Both the position numbers and the translations under genes were made by a program. A stretch of DNA of 64,000 nucleotides from an uncultured Alphaproteobacteria bacterium (lineage in GTDB: Bacteria; Pseudomonadota; Alphaproteobacteria; Rhizobiales; Aestuariivirgaceae): positions 186,001 through 250,000 of the forward strand of contig CAMFKI010000002.1 of assembly GCA_945957365.1 (NCBI GenBank), given 5' to 3'. The notes beneath the pieces are model-generated. The model was not told the origin of the DNA and did not search any database. It saw nothing but the letters and a program-made list of their open reading frames with translations. This document shows, piece after piece, positions 39,734 through 49,045 of the stretch; the first letter of the stretch is position 1, and each line of letters starts with the position of its first letter.

Positions 39734-40912
39734 ATGTTCCTGTGGACAGTCCTTCTGATCGTGCTGATGGCAGGCATCGCCTATGTGGCGGGCCGGGCGC
39801 GCGCGTCGGGCATGGTGGCGGCCGGTGGCGCCAGGCTCCATTCGCTCCCCTCCTATCACGGCCTCTTCGTCGCCGCCGGGGCCATGATCGGCGGCCTCGC
39901 CCTCGCCATTCTCGCGGCCTTCGTCTTCGGCGCGCAATCCTTCATGACGCCGGTCGCCGCGGTGGCCGGCGGCGCCATCGGCGCGGCCCCGCTCTATTCG
40001 CGCAGCTCGCTCGACTTCCGCGCCCGCAACGCCTTCGAGCGCGTGGTGCTGGTGGTGCTCATCGCCTGTTCGGGTGTCGCCGTCCTCACCACCGTCGGCA
40101 TCGTCTTCTCGGTGCTGTTCGAAACCCTGATCTTCTTCCGTGCCGTGTCGCCCATCGAGTTCCTGTTCGGCACCCACTGGTCGCCAAACGGCACGCCTGC
40201 CTCCTTCGGCTTCGTGCCGCTGCTCGCCGGCACGCTGCTGATCACCGTCATCGCCCTCGTGGTCGCGGGCCCCCTCGGCCTGCTGTCGGCCATCTACATG
40301 GCGGAATACGCCTCGCCGCGGCTGAGGAGCGTGCTGAAGCCGGTGCTCGAGATCCTGGCCGGCATCCCGACCGTGGTGCTGGGCTTCTTCGCGGCCCTCA
40401 CCGTGGCGCCGCTGGTGCGCTTCTCGGGCGAGTCGCTGGGCCTCGCGGTGGCCTCCGAATCGGCGCTGGCCGCCGGCCTGGTGATGGGCATGATGATCGT
40501 GCCGCTGATCTCCTCGCTCTCCGACGACATCATCAACGCCGTGCCCCAGGCGCTGCGCGACGGCTCCTATGCGATGGGCGCCACCAAGTCGGAGACGATC
40601 AAGAAGGTGGTGCTGCCGGCGGCCCTTCCCGGCATCGTCTCGGCCTTCATGCTGGCGATCTCGCGCGCCATCGGCGAAACCATGATCGTGGTCATGGCGG
40701 CGGGCCTCGCCGCCAACCTCACCGCCAATCCCTTTGCCGCCGTCACCACCATCACCGTGCAGATCGCCACGCTGCTGGTGGGCGACCAGGAGTTCGACTC
40801 GCCCAAGACACTGTCGGCCTTCGCGCTCGGCTTCGTGCTGTTCTTCTTCACGCTGGTCCTCAACTACATCGCACTGCGCATCGTGCAGAAATACCGGGAA
40901 CAATATGACTGA
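39734..40912 (+). CDS. pstC: Phosphate ABC transporter permease PstC
   Basis: The 392-residue permease carries a first membrane segment at residues 2-20 (WTVLLIVLMAGIAYVAG). An extra N-terminal membrane part (to about residue 100) precedes the common six-helix core. The core has FLFGTHWSPNGTPASFGFVP, PIEF and the EAA-like loop DGSYAMGATKSETIKKVVLP near 280. VVMAAGLAANLT and NYIALRIVQKYREQYD end the protein. The longer N-terminus is usual in Alphaproteobacteria. It overlaps pstA by eight bases. Confidence 0.95.
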   Translation: MFLWTVLLIVLMAGIAYVAGRARASGMVAAGGARLHSLPSYHGLFVAAGAMIGGLALAILAAFVFGAQSFMTPVAAVAGGAIGAAPLYSRSSLDFRARNAFERVVLVVLIACSGVAVLTTVGIVFSVLFETLIFFRAVSPIEFLFGTHWSPNGTPASFGFVPLLAGTLLITVIALVVAGPLGLLSAIYMAEYASPRLRSVLKPVLEILAGIPTVVLGFFAALTVAPLVRFSGESLGLAVASESALAAGLVMGMMIVPLISSLSDDIINAVPQALRDGSYAMGATKSETIKKVVLPAALPGIVSAFMLAISRAIGETMIVVMAAGLAANLTANPFAAVTTITVQIATLLVGDQEFDSPKTLSAFALGFVLFFFTLVLNYIALRIVQKYREQYD

Positions 40913-42413
40913 GGTCAGGAACGAACTGGTCGCCAAGCGCTACGCGGCAGAGCGCCGCTTCCGCTTCTACGGTGCCGCGGCGCTCACCCTCACCGCGCTG
41001 TTCCTCGCGGTGCTGCTGATCGACGTGATCAACAAGGGCCTGCCGGCCTTCCACGAGCACAGCGTCGACATCGAGGTGAAGGTCGATGCCGCGGACATCG
41101 ATCCCTCCAACCTGCCCGGCGGCAACTACGACAAGCTCGTCAAGGAAGCGTTCCGCGCCGAATTCCCGTCCGTCACCGACCGCACCGGCAAGAAGGCGCT
41201 GACGGCGCTGCTGTCGACCGGCGGCGCCGACCGGCTGCGCGAGATGGTGATCGCCGATCCCGCCATCATCGGCAAGCAGGTCACGGTTCCGGTGCTGCTG
41301 TCGGCCGACGCCGACCTCTTCCTCAAGAGCATGTCCTCCGACGTCACTTCCGTCGAGGGCAAGGCCACGCTCCACATCGCCAGGCTCGAGGGCGACGAGG
41401 GCTATGTTCTGACCGGCGATTCGACCGGTGAGGAAGCCGAAAAGCAGCTGGGCATCGCGCCCGGAGAGCTGGTGCGCTTTGCCGGCGGGGCGCTGCGCGT
41501 CACCGGTGTGCAGAACGGCTATCTCAAGGCCGAGGTCGTCTTCGCCCCCGATCCCGCCATCACGGCGCTCAGTCCCGGCCAGTGGAGCGTGCTGAGTTTT
41601 GCGATCCCTGAGTCGAGCCGCCGCATCAGCGACCAGCAGGCGCTCTGGCTGGAGCAGCTCAAGCAGGATGGCCGGATCGAGAATTCATTCGCCTGGCGCT
41701 TCTTCGAGTCGGGCGACTCGCGCGAGCCCGAGCTTGCGGGCATCCGCGGCGCACTCGTCGGCTCGCTGCTGACCGTGGCGGTGGCGATCCTGCTGGCCCT
41801 GCCGCTCGGCATCGCCGCGGCGGTCTATCTCGAGCAGTTCGCGCCCAAGAACCACTGGACCGACCTGATCGAGGTCAACATCAACAATCTCGCCGCCGTG
41901 CCGTCGATCATCTTCGGCCTGCTCGGCCTTGCGGTGTTCCTCAATTTCTTCGGCCTGCCGCGATCCGCACCGGTGGTCGGCGGCCTGGTGCTGGCGCTGC
42001 TCGTTCTGCCCACCATCATCATCGCCTCGCGCGCCGCGCTGAAGGCGGTGCCGCCCTCGATCACCGAAGCCGCACTGGGCGTCGGCGCGTCGAAGCAGCA
42101 GGCGGTTTTCCAGCATGTGCTGCCGCTGGCGCTGCCCGGCATCATGACCGGCACCATCCTGGGCCTGGCCCGCGCCTTCGGTGAAACCGCACCCCTGCTA
42201 ATGATCGGCATGGTGGCCTTCATCGCCGACATCCCGCAGGGCTTCACCAGTGCCGCGACCGTGCTGCCGGTTCAGGTCTTCCTGTGGTCGGATCTTCCCG
42301 AACTGGCCTTCCGGGCCAAGACGGCGGCGGCCATCATGGTCTTGCTCGTCGTGCTGTTCGCCCTCAACGCCGTCGCCATCTACCTCCGCAAGCGCTTCGA
42401 ACGCCGCTGGTAA
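40905..42413 (+). CDS. pstA: Phosphate ABC transporter permease PstA, long form with DUF3333 region
   Basis: The 502-residue permease is far longer than the 280-300 residues of E. coli PstA. The first helix (AAALTLTALFLAVLLIDVI) is followed by about 220 residues of predicted periplasmic sequence (about 45-265), matching the DUF3333 insertion known in alphaproteobacterial PstA. The standard core follows, with GIRGALVGSLLTVAVAILLALP near residue 283 and the EAA-type loop EAALGVGASKQQAVFQHVLP near 387. GRAFGETAPLLMIG-like RAFGETAPLLMIG is conserved. ATG 40905 is chosen because the frame upstream is the shadow of pstC. Confidence 0.95.
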   Translation: MTEVRNELVAKRYAAERRFRFYGAAALTLTALFLAVLLIDVINKGLPAFHEHSVDIEVKVDAADIDPSNLPGGNYDKLVKEAFRAEFPSVTDRTGKKALTALLSTGGADRLREMVIADPAIIGKQVTVPVLLSADADLFLKSMSSDVTSVEGKATLHIARLEGDEGYVLTGDSTGEEAEKQLGIAPGELVRFAGGALRVTGVQNGYLKAEVVFAPDPAITALSPGQWSVLSFAIPESSRRISDQQALWLEQLKQDGRIENSFAWRFFESGDSREPELAGIRGALVGSLLTVAVAILLALPLGIAAAVYLEQFAPKNHWTDLIEVNINNLAAVPSIIFGLLGLAVFLNFFGLPRSAPVVGGLVLALLVLPTIIIASRAALKAVPPSITEAALGVGASKQQAVFQHVLPLALPGIMTGTILGLARAFGETAPLLMIGMVAFIADIPQGFTSAATVLPVQVFLWSDLPELAFRAKTAAAIMVLLVVLFALNAVAIYLRKRFERRW

Positions 42414-42428
42414 ATCAGGAACCCGATC

Positions 42429-43253
42429 ATGAACGCTCCCACCGCGCCCTTCCAGACCTACATCACCCCGCCGCATCCGCGCGCCCTCTCGAACGGCAAG
42501 TTCAAGATCACGGCGAGCGGCGTCGATGTCCATTACGGCGAGAAGCACGCCATCAAGAACCTGTCGATCGACATTCCGGACCGCGCCGTCTCGGCCTTCA
42601 TCGGGCCGTCGGGATGCGGCAAGTCGACCTTCCTGCGCGCCATCAACCGCATGAACGACACCATCCCCGGCTGCCGCGTCACCGGTGACATCGAGGTCGA
42701 CAAGCACGACATCTACGATCCCAAGATCGACGTGGTGCAGCTGCGCGCCAAGGTCGGCATGGTTTTCCAGAAGCCCAATCCGTTTCCCAAGTCGATCTAC
42801 GAGAACGTCGCCTACGGCCCGCGCATCCATGGCCTCGCCAAGGACAAGACCGAGCTCGACCAGATCGTCGAGCAGAGCCTGCGCAAGGCCGGCCTGTGGG
42901 AAGAGGTGAAGGACCGCCTGGCGCAGCCGGGCACCGGCCTGTCGGGCGGCCAGCAGCAGCGCCTGTGCATCGCGCGCGCCATCGCGGTGAACCCCGAGGT
43001 GATCCTGATGGACGAGCCGTGCTCGGCGCTCGATCCCATCGCCACGGCCAAGATCGAGGAGCTGATCGACGAGCTTCGCCAGAACTACTGCATCGTCATC
43101 GTCACCCATTCCATGCAGCAGGCGGCGCGCGTGTCGCAGCTCACCGCCTTCTTCCACCTCGGCACGCTGGTGGAGTATGGCGACACCGACGAAATGTTCA
43201 CCGCGCCTCAGGAAAAGCGCACCCAGGATTACATCACGGGCCGCTTCGGCTGA
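42429..43253 (+). CDS. pstB: Phosphate ABC transporter ATPase PstB
   Basis: The 274-residue ATPase has Walker [20 protein letters not shown] near residue 59, the PstB-specific Q-loop [20 protein letters not shown], and the signature [20 protein letters not shown]. Walker B is [15 protein letters not shown] and the H-loop [11 protein letters not shown]. The sequence [11 protein letters not shown] is typical of the family. It lies 15 bases after pstA and 20 before phoU. Confidence 0.98.
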   Translation: MNAPTAPFQTYITPPHPRALSNGKFKITASGVDVHYGEKHAIKNLSIDIPDRAVSAFIGPSGCGKSTFLRAINRMNDTIPGCRVTGDIEVDKHDIYDPKIDVVQLRAKVGMVFQKPNPFPKSIYENVAYGPRIHGLAKDKTELDQIVEQSLRKAGLWEEVKDRLAQPGTGLSGGQQQRLCIARAIAVNPEVILMDEPCSALDPIATAKIEELIDELRQNYCIVIVTHSMQQAARVSQLTAFFHLGTLVEYGDTDEMFTAPQEKRTQDYITGRFG

Positions 43254-43273
43254 GCCCTTCGGGAGATCGACAG

Positions 43274-43996
43274 ATGAGCGAACACACCGTCAAGTCCTAT
43301 GACGATGATCTGACGCAGATCAAGACGATGCTGGCCCAGATGGGCGGCCTCGTGGAGCAGCAGCTCGACGACGCGATCGATTCCCTGACGCGCCGCGACA
43401 CCGCACTTGCCGACCGGGTGATCCAGAACGACGAGCGCGTCGACGTGCTGGAGCACCAGGTCGAGGAGAAGGCGATCCTCACCATCGCCCGGCGCCAGCC
43501 CATGGCGCGCGACCTGCGCGAGATCATGGTGGCGATCCGCGTCGCCTCCGATCTCGAGCGCATCGGCGACCTTGCCAAGAACACGGCGAAGCGCACCCAT
43601 GCCATGTCGGACCAGCTGCCGCGCAAGCTGATGGCCGGCGTCACCCGCATGGGCCGCCTCGCCCAGGTGGAGCTGAAGAACATCCTGGATGCCTATTCCA
43701 ATTCCAACGCCGAACTGGCGATGGAGGTGTGGCGGTCGGACGAGGACCTCGATGCGCTGTACAACTCGATCTTCCGCGAGCTTCTCACCTACATGATGGA
43801 AGACCCGCGCAACATCAGCCTGTGCACCCATCTGCTGTTCGGCGCCAAGAACATGGAGCGCATCGGCGACCATGCCACCAACATCGCCGAGAACATCCAT
43901 TATCTCGTCAACGGCAAGCCCCTCGGCGAAGGGCGCCCGAAGAAGGACGTGACCAGCGGAATGCGTGTCGAAGTGGGCGGAGCGTCGGAAGAATAA
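43274..43996 (+). CDS. phoU: Phosphate-signalling protein PhoU
   Basis: The 240-residue protein is made of two three-helix bundles, each with a metal-binding signature. These are ASDLERIGDLAKNTAKR near residue 94 and KNMERIGDHATNIAENI near 195. PhoU links the PstSCAB transporter to PhoR so that the regulon is shut when phosphate is ample. ATG 43274 is used; a longer frame through the end of pstB is a shadow. It ends three bases before phoB. Confidence 0.97.
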   Translation: MSEHTVKSYDDDLTQIKTMLAQMGGLVEQQLDDAIDSLTRRDTALADRVIQNDERVDVLEHQVEEKAILTIARRQPMARDLREIMVAIRVASDLERIGDLAKNTAKRTHAMSDQLPRKLMAGVTRMGRLAQVELKNILDAYSNSNAELAMEVWRSDEDLDALYNSIFRELLTYMMEDPRNISLCTHLLFGAKNMERIGDHATNIAENIHYLVNGKPLGEGRPKKDVTSGMRVEVGGASEE

Positions 43997-43999
43997 TCG

Positions 44000-44701
44000 A
44001 TGAGCGCTTCCATCCTAGTCGTCGAAGACGAAGAGCCGATCCAGATTCTCCTCAGCTACAACCTCGAGGCGGAAGGCTATCGCGTGCGCCATACGTCGGA
44101 AGGGGAGGATGTGATGGGCCTGATCGGCGAAGAGCGCCCGGACCTCATCCTGCTCGACTGGATGCTGCCGGGGATCTCCGGGATCGAGGTCTGCCGCCTG
44201 CTGCGCACCAAGCCCGAGACGCGCGACATCCCGATCATCATGCTGACCGCGCGCAGCGAGGAGGCCGAACGCGTCCGCGGCCTCGCCACCGGTGCCGACG
44301 ATTACATGGTGAAGCCGTTCTCGGTGCCGGAGCTTCTGGCCCGCATCCGCACCATCCTGCGCCGCATCAACCCCGAGGCGGTGGCCGACCAACTGAAGGC
44401 GGGCGATCTCTCGCTCGACCGCAAGACCCGGCGGGTGACGCGCTCGACCCGCGACATCAACCTGTCGCCCACCGAATTCCGCCTGCTCGAACACCTGATG
44501 CAGAACCCGGGCCGGGTCTATTCCCGCGCCCAGCTGCTCGACACCGTATGGGGCCATGACGTCTATGTCGACGAGCGCACCGTCGATGTGCATGTCGGCC
44601 GGCTGCGCAAGTCGCTGAGCCGCGGCCGCGAGATGGACCCGATCCGCACGGTGCGCGGCATGGGCTATTCCTTCGACGAGCGCTTCGGGCGGGCGAGCTG
44701 A
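44000..44701 (+). CDS. phoB: Phosphate-regulon response regulator PhoB
   Basis: The 233-residue regulator has a receiver with VEDEEPI, the phosphorylated Asp in LILLDWMLPGISGIEVCR near residue 54, MLTAR, and the Lys of GADDYMVKPFSVPEL. The winged-helix domain (about residues 135-230) has LSPTEFRLLEHLMQNPGRVY and HVGRLRKSLSRG, then TVRGMGYSFDE. It binds the Pho box found before pstS. It is the last gene of the phoR-pst-phoU-phoB cluster. Confidence 0.97.
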   Translation: MSASILVVEDEEPIQILLSYNLEAEGYRVRHTSEGEDVMGLIGEERPDLILLDWMLPGISGIEVCRLLRTKPETRDIPIIMLTARSEEAERVRGLATGADDYMVKPFSVPELLARIRTILRRINPEAVADQLKAGDLSLDRKTRRVTRSTRDINLSPTEFRLLEHLMQNPGRVYSRAQLLDTVWGHDVYVDERTVDVHVGRLRKSLSRGREMDPIRTVRGMGYSFDERFGRAS

Positions 44702-44753
44702 TCGCTCGCTGCGAGCTGAACAATCATAGAGCGCCGGCACGCCATCCCTTATT

Positions 44754-44946
44754 GCCGTCACCCCGGCGAAAGCCGGGGCCCAGCTTTGTCTCCGCCTCTC
44801 CATTTCCACCTTGCGCGGGCTTGACCCGCGCATCCTTTGTGGCGCGCCCCAAACGGACGCCCGGGTCGAGCCCGAAGGAGGTGAATGGCTGGAAATGGGT
44901 GCGCGACGAAACAAAGCTGGGCCCCGGCTTTCGCCGGGGTGACGGC
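44754..44946. repeat. Composite repeat: 36-bp perfect inverted type-1 arms around a type-2 element
   Basis: The left arm (44754-44789) and right arm (44911-44946) are perfect inverted copies over 36 bases, each containing CCCCGGCGAAAGCCGGGG or its complement and ending AGCTTTGT. The 121-base interior holds a type-2 element (about 44800-44898) bounded by CCATTTCC and GGAAATGG. Within it are the hairpin GCGCGGG-cttga-CCCGCGC and the end GGAGGTGAAT. The structure sits between phoB and gcrA and encodes no protein. Confidence 0.85.
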
Positions 44947-44964
44947 ACTGGGGTGTGCGAACGA

Positions 44965-44988
44965 AAAGGCCCTCGTCGCCGAGGGCCT
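44965..44988 (-). terminator. Rho-independent terminator of gcrA (possibly bidirectional)
   Basis: AGGCCCTCG (44967-44975) and CGAGGGCCT (44980-44988) form a 9-bp stem with a 4-base loop. Read leftward it is followed by TTTCG, eight bases after the gcrA stop; rightward it is followed by CTTTC. Confidence 0.75.
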
Positions 44989-44996
44989 CTTTCACC

Positions 44997-45533
44997 TTAT
45001 CCGAAGCTCACCTTGCGGTTCCGCCGGTCCTGCATCGGCTGGTAGGCCAGCCTCGCGTGGTATTCGCAGTAGGGCGAGCCGTCGCGGGGGCCATGGCCGC
45101 AGAAGCAGAATTCTTCCGAGCCGGGATCGCCGATCGGCCATTTGCAGGTCTTGTCGGAGAGGTGGAGGATGGTGACGCGGCCATCCTTCGGCAGGTCGAC
45201 GAGACGCAGCGGCTGCGGCTCGGGGATCGCCGCCGGACGGATGTGGGTCTCGGCCCGCATCATCGGCTTCAGCGCGGAGGAGCCGGCCGTGGGCATGCTC
45301 GGCATCGACCCGCCGGCGCGCGGCGCCAGGCTGGGCTCGCGCTGCTTTCGCGGCTGGCGCGGCTGGGCCACGCGCTGCTGCTGCACCCGGCCGGAGAGAT
45401 TGAGGCGGTGAACCTTGCCGATCACCGCATTGCGGGTGACGCCGTTGCCGAGGCGGCCGGCGATCTGGCTGGCGCTCAGGCCCTCGGTCCAGAGCCTCTT
45501 GAGAAGCTCCACGCGTTCATCTGTCCAGGACAA
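44997..45533 (-). CDS. gcrA: Cell-cycle regulator GcrA
   Basis: The 178-residue GcrA protein of Alphaproteobacteria binds the sigma-70 holoenzyme and acts at promoters carrying CcrM-methylated GANTC sites. The N-terminal helix-turn-helix is the hallmark SWTDERVELLKRLW and then GLSASQIAGRLGNGVTRNAV with GKVHRLNLSGR (residues 2-48). A Pro/Arg/Gln-rich linker follows. The C-terminal domain has CKWPIGDPGSEEFCFCG and YCEYHARLAYQP, with conserved Cys and His. The start is TTG 45533: GGAGG (45545-45541) lies seven bases upstream. The upstream ATG at 45572 would place that ribosome-binding site inside the gene and is rejected. Confidence 0.95.
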   Translation of the reverse strand: MSWTDERVELLKRLWTEGLSASQIAGRLGNGVTRNAVIGKVHRLNLSGRVQQQRVAQPRQPRKQREPSLAPRAGGSMPSMPTAGSSALKPMMRAETHIRPAAIPEPQPLRLVDLPKDGRVTILHLSDKTCKWPIGDPGSEEFCFCGHGPRDGSPYCEYHARLAYQPMQDRRNRKVSFG

Positions 45534-45867
45534 TTTCGCCCCTCCAAGATTGACTTCATGCTGTGCAGTCAAACGGAATCCCTCGCACCTCGCCGGACCT
45601 GCTCCGTCCCGGCGTGTTCATTCACCAAACTGACCGTTATTCGCTACATCTCGTAGCTGATGGTCGTGACCCTACAATACGCGGTGACTCACCCGCAACC
45701 TTCAGGACCAGAATCGGAACCGTTTTCCCCAGTTTCCGTGCTGAGCACCTTGGTTAACCAAACCTTATCAGGGGCGGGAATCGGCTGTCCCTGCGCTGTT
45801 TTGACTCAGTGTGGACAACCGTGAATCACGCGGCGCGCGGCGTGAATCATTCCGGGCGAGCCCGCGA

Positions 45868-45896
45868 TTGACCCCGCGCGCCCTTGGAATTATAAG
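45868..45896 (+). promoter_or_regulatory. Predicted sigma-70 promoter of the argD operon
   Basis: TTGACC (45868-45873) and TATAAG (45891-45896) with a 17-base spacer lie 67 bases before the argD ATG. Confidence 0.65.
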
Positions 45897-45909
45897 GTTT
45901 TTACTTAAG

Positions 45910-45939
45910 GGCGCCCACCCCACATGGCGGGCGCCTTTT
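45910..45939 (+). terminator. Terminator-like hairpin in the argD leader
   Basis: GGCGCCC (45910-45916) pairs with GGGCGCC (45929-45935) around a 12-base loop and is followed by TTTT. It begins only about 14 bases after the -10 box and ends 24 bases before argD, so it may attenuate the operon or shelter the start site. Confidence 0.5.
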
Positions 45940-45962
45940 GATTTCGATGACAGGGTTCCGCC

Positions 45963-47141
45963 ATGATCACGCCCGTCCTGCCCACCTATGCCCGCGCGAA
46001 GGTTGCCTTCGACAGGGGCGAGGGCGCGCGCGTGTTCACACCCGAGGGCGAGGCCTATCTGGATTTCGGCGCCGGCGTCGCGGTGACCAGCTGCGGCCAT
46101 GCCCATCCGCATCTGGTGGCGGCCCTCACCGAACAGGCGAAGAAGATCTGGCACACCTCCAACCTCTACCAGATGCCGGGCCAGGAGAAGCTCGCGCAGC
46201 GGCTGATCGAGAACACCTTCGCCGACACCGTGTTCTTCACCAACTCGGGCGCCGAAGCGCTCGAATGCGCGATCAAGATGGCGCGCAAGTACCAGTCGGC
46301 GACCGGCCATCCGGAGCGCTATCGCCTGATCACCTTCGAGGGCGCCTTCCATGGCCGGACGCTGGCCACCATCGCCGCCGGCGGCCAGGCGAAATATCTC
46401 GAGGGCTTCGGCCCCAAGGTCGACGGCTTCGACCAGGTGCCCTTCGGCGATCATGAGGCGCTGAAGGCGGCGATCGGGCCTGAAACGGCAGGCATCCTGA
46501 TCGAGCCGGTGCAGGGCGAGGGCGGCATCCGCCCGGTGCCGCCGCAGTGCCTGCGCGGCCTGCGCGAACTGTGCGACGCCCATGGCCTGCTGCTGGTCTT
46601 CGACGAGGTGCAGACGGGCATTGGCCGCACCGGAAGGCTCTTCGCGCATGAATGGGCCGGCGTCACCCCCGACATCATGGCGATCGCCAAGGGCATCGGC
46701 GGCGGCTTCCCCATCGGCGCCTGCCTCGCGACCGAGAAGGCGGCGGTCGGCATGACCGCCGGCACCCATGGCTCGACCTTCGGCGGCAATCCGCTCGGCA
46801 CCGCGGTGGCCAATGCCGTGCTCGACGTCATCCTTGAGCCGGGGTTCCTCGAAGGCGTGCAGCAGCGCGCCCTGACACTGAAGCAGAAGCTCGCGGGCCT
46901 CAAGGACTCGCACCCGACCATCATCGAGGACATCCGCGGCGCCGGCCTGATGATGGGCATCAAGTGCAAGGTGCCCAATACCGCTTTCCAGGCGGCGGCG
47001 CTGGACCAGCATCTCCTCACCATCGGGGCGGGGGACAATGTGGTGCGCCTCCTGCCGCCGCTCATCGTCACCGATGCCGACATCACCGAGGCCGTGGACA
47101 AGCTCGATCGCGCCTGCAGGGCGCTCGAACCCAGGGCCTGA
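45963..47141 (+). CDS. argD: Acetylornithine aminotransferase
   Basis: The 392-residue class-III PLP aminotransferase makes N-acetylornithine from the semialdehyde in arginine synthesis. It has [37 protein letters not shown] with GAEA near residue 96, and [13 protein letters not shown]. The PLP-lysine region is [18 protein letters not shown], then the lysine in [18 protein letters not shown] near 243, and [13 protein letters not shown]. Length and motifs are standard. argF follows 24 bases downstream. Confidence 0.96.
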   Translation: MITPVLPTYARAKVAFDRGEGARVFTPEGEAYLDFGAGVAVTSCGHAHPHLVAALTEQAKKIWHTSNLYQMPGQEKLAQRLIENTFADTVFFTNSGAEALECAIKMARKYQSATGHPERYRLITFEGAFHGRTLATIAAGGQAKYLEGFGPKVDGFDQVPFGDHEALKAAIGPETAGILIEPVQGEGGIRPVPPQCLRGLRELCDAHGLLLVFDEVQTGIGRTGRLFAHEWAGVTPDIMAIAKGIGGGFPIGACLATEKAAVGMTAGTHGSTFGGNPLGTAVANAVLDVILEPGFLEGVQQRALTLKQKLAGLKDSHPTIIEDIRGAGLMMGIKCKVPNTAFQAAALDQHLLTIGAGDNVVRLLPPLIVTDADITEAVDKLDRACRALEPRA

Positions 47142-47165
47142 AACATTTTCTCCAAGACGGTTCAC

Positions 47166-48095
47166 ATGAGTTCTCCAAAGCACTTTCTCGATATTTCCGA
47201 TTTCGATGCCAGGACGCTGAATGGCATCATCACCCGGGCGCGCGCCATGAAGGATGCGCGCAAGGGGTGCCCCAAGGGCCTGCGCGAGAAGGACGAGCCG
47301 CTGAAGGGACGCATGCTGGCGCTGATCTTCGAGCGCCCGTCGACGAGAACGCGCGTCTCCTTCGAGGTCGGCATGCGCCAGCTCGGCGGCGAGACGCTGG
47401 TTCTGTCGTCGAACGACATGCAACTGGGCCGCGGCGAGACCATCGCCGACACGGCACGCGTGCTGTCGCGCTATGTCGATGCCATCATGATCCGCGCCGC
47501 GCGCCACTCGAACCTCACGGAACTCGCCGCTGCGGCCACCGTTCCGGTCATCAACGGCCTCACCAACCTCACCCATCCCTGCCAGGTGATGGCCGACGTG
47601 ATGACGCTCGAGGAACACGTGGCGCCCTTGAAGAACCTGACGGTCAGCTGGGTGGGTGACGGCAACAATGTCGCCGCCTCCTGGATCCAGGCGGTGGGCC
47701 GCATGGGCGGCCGCTTCCGGATCGGCGCGCCGAAGGAGCTGGCGCCGGCGCCCGACGTCATGGCCTGGGCCCGGGCGCAGGGTGCCGACGTCGAACTGAC
47801 CACTTCGGCCGAAGAGGCGGTGGACGGTGCGGATTGCGTCATCACCGATGCCTGGGTGTCGATGCACGACACCGATGGCGAGAGCCGTCATAACCTGCTC
47901 CGGCCCTATCAGGTCAATGCCGCGCTGATGAAGCGGGCGAAGCCCGAGGCCAAGTTCATGCACTGCCTGCCGGCCCACCGCGGCGAGGAGGTGACGGACG
48001 AGGTCATCGACTCCCCGAACTCGCTGGTCTTCGACGAGGCGGAAAACCGGCTGCACGTGCAGAAGTCGATCCTTCTCCATTGCCTGGGGGCATGA
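47166..48095 (+). CDS. argF: Ornithine carbamoyltransferase
   Basis: The 309-residue enzyme makes citrulline from ornithine and carbamoyl phosphate. The carbamoyl-phosphate loop is [15 protein letters not shown] near residue 57. The second site has [15 protein letters not shown] (HPCQ) near 132, and the ornithine loop [20 protein letters not shown] near 240 and [16 protein letters not shown] near 265 are diagnostic of OTC rather than ATC. Its stop overlaps the start of hslO by ATGA. Confidence 0.97.
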   Translation: MSSPKHFLDISDFDARTLNGIITRARAMKDARKGCPKGLREKDEPLKGRMLALIFERPSTRTRVSFEVGMRQLGGETLVLSSNDMQLGRGETIADTARVLSRYVDAIMIRAARHSNLTELAAAATVPVINGLTNLTHPCQVMADVMTLEEHVAPLKNLTVSWVGDGNNVAASWIQAVGRMGGRFRIGAPKELAPAPDVMAWARAQGADVELTTSAEEAVDGADCVITDAWVSMHDTDGESRHNLLRPYQVNAALMKRAKPEAKFMHCLPAHRGEEVTDEVIDSPNSLVFDEAENRLHVQKSILLHCLGA

Positions 48096-49045
48096 TGGCC
48101 GAGGCGAGCGCCCTTCCCGCCGACGACCTGGTCCTGCCCTTCGAGGTGAAGCCCCTGGGGGTGCGCGGCCGGGTGGTGCGGCTGGGGCCGGCGGTCGACG
48201 ACATCCTGCACCGCCATGCCTATCCGGCCTCGGTCTCCGCCCTGCTGGCGGAAGCCGTGGCGCTCGCCGCCATGCTCGGCGCCATGCTGAAATTCGACGG
48301 CAAGTTCATCCTGCAGTCCAAGACCGACGGCCCGGTCGACATGATCGTCGCCGACTATGTGGCACCCGGCAAGGTGAGGGGCTATGCCCGTTTCGATGCG
48401 GCCCGCACGGCGGCCCTCAGGAACCCGACCCAGGCCGACCTCCTCGGCACCGGCTACCTTGCCATGACCGTGGACCAGGGCCCCGACATGGAGCGCTACC
48501 AGGGGATCGTGCCGCTCGACGGCGCCGACCTGACGGCCGCCGCCCACAGCTATTTCGAGAAATCCGAGCAGATCCCCACCCGCATCCGCATGGCGGCAGG
48601 TCCCCTGCTGCAGCGCGGGTCCAAGGCCGAGGCCTGGCGGGCCGGCGCCATCATGGTGCAGCACCTGCCGCGCGAAGGCGGTTCGAGCCCGCTTCCCAGC
48701 CACTCCGGCGATGCCCCGGAAGGCACTGATGTTGCGCCGCAAGAGAGCGACGACTGGGTAAAGGCGAGGCTGCTCCTCGACACGGTCGAGGCGCATGAGC
48801 TGCTCGACCCGCAGCTCTCCGCCGAGCAGCTGCTCTACCGGCTCTATCACGAGGACGGCGTCACCGCCTACCCGGTCACGCATCTCGAGCGCTATTGCAG
48901 CTGCTCACAGGACTCGATCACCCGCATGCTGGCGCGGTTTCCGGCCGAGGACCAGGCCGACATGGTGACCAATGGCGAGATCGTGGTGACCTGCGAGTTC
49001 TGCTCGACCACCTACAGGGTGCGGCCGGGCGATCTCGCGCCCTAG
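48092..49045 (+). CDS. hslO: Redox-regulated chaperone Hsp33
   Basis: The 317-residue cytosolic holdase is activated by oxidation of a zinc centre. The N-terminal substrate-binding part has the Hsp33 core ([20 protein letters not shown] near 52, [25 protein letters not shown] written in part, [10 protein letters not shown]). The C-terminal redox switch has [12 protein letters not shown] near residue 270 and [10 protein letters not shown] near 300, giving the CxC-CxxC zinc ligands. An acidic insertion near 205-225 ([19 protein letters not shown]) is longer than in E. coli. It is the third gene of argD-argF-hslO, a linkage seen in related bacteria. Confidence 0.96.
   Translation: MMAEASALPADDLVLPFEVKPLGVRGRVVRLGPAVDDILHRHAYPASVSALLAEAVALAAMLGAMLKFDGKFILQSKTDGPVDMIVADYVAPGKVRGYARFDAARTAALRNPTQADLLGTGYLAMTVDQGPDMERYQGIVPLDGADLTAAAHSYFEKSEQIPTRIRMAAGPLLQRGSKAEAWRAGAIMVQHLPREGGSSPLPSHSGDAPEGTDVAPQESDDWVKARLLLDTVEAHELLDPQLSAEQLLYRLYHEDGVTAYPVTHLERYCSCSQDSITRMLARFPAEDQADMVTNGEIVVTCEFCSTTYRVRPGDLAP

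Larger units (their letters stand above)
45534..45962. promoter_or_regulatory. gcrA/argD divergent intergenic region with seven GANTC sites
   Basis: This 429-base gap holds no gene that I can support. GANTC sites begin at 45576, 45686, 45711, 45778, 45803, 45823 and 45844. At this base composition fewer than two would be expected. A perfect palindrome TTGGTTAACCAA lies at 45750-45761. It overlaps TTAA-N7-TTAT, a near match to the CtrA site TTAA-N7-TTAA. The argD promoter and leader hairpin lie at its right end. Confidence 0.6.

Noticed and set aside
40734..40904. Extended start giving a 559-residue PstA
   Set aside because: The extra residues are an out-of-frame reading of pstC. The ATG at 40905 gives the normal PstA N-terminus. 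The long periplasmic part is the known DUF3333 region and not a frameshift.
44754..44946. Insertion sequence
   Set aside because: The 36-bp inverted arms enclose only 121 bases with no open frame for a transposase, and I cannot see a target-site duplication. It is reported as a composite repeat instead.
45534..45962. Small RNA or small protein gene in the gcrA-argD gap
   Set aside because: The only terminator-like hairpin lies within the argD leader and no frame has a start with a ribosome-binding site and biased codon use.
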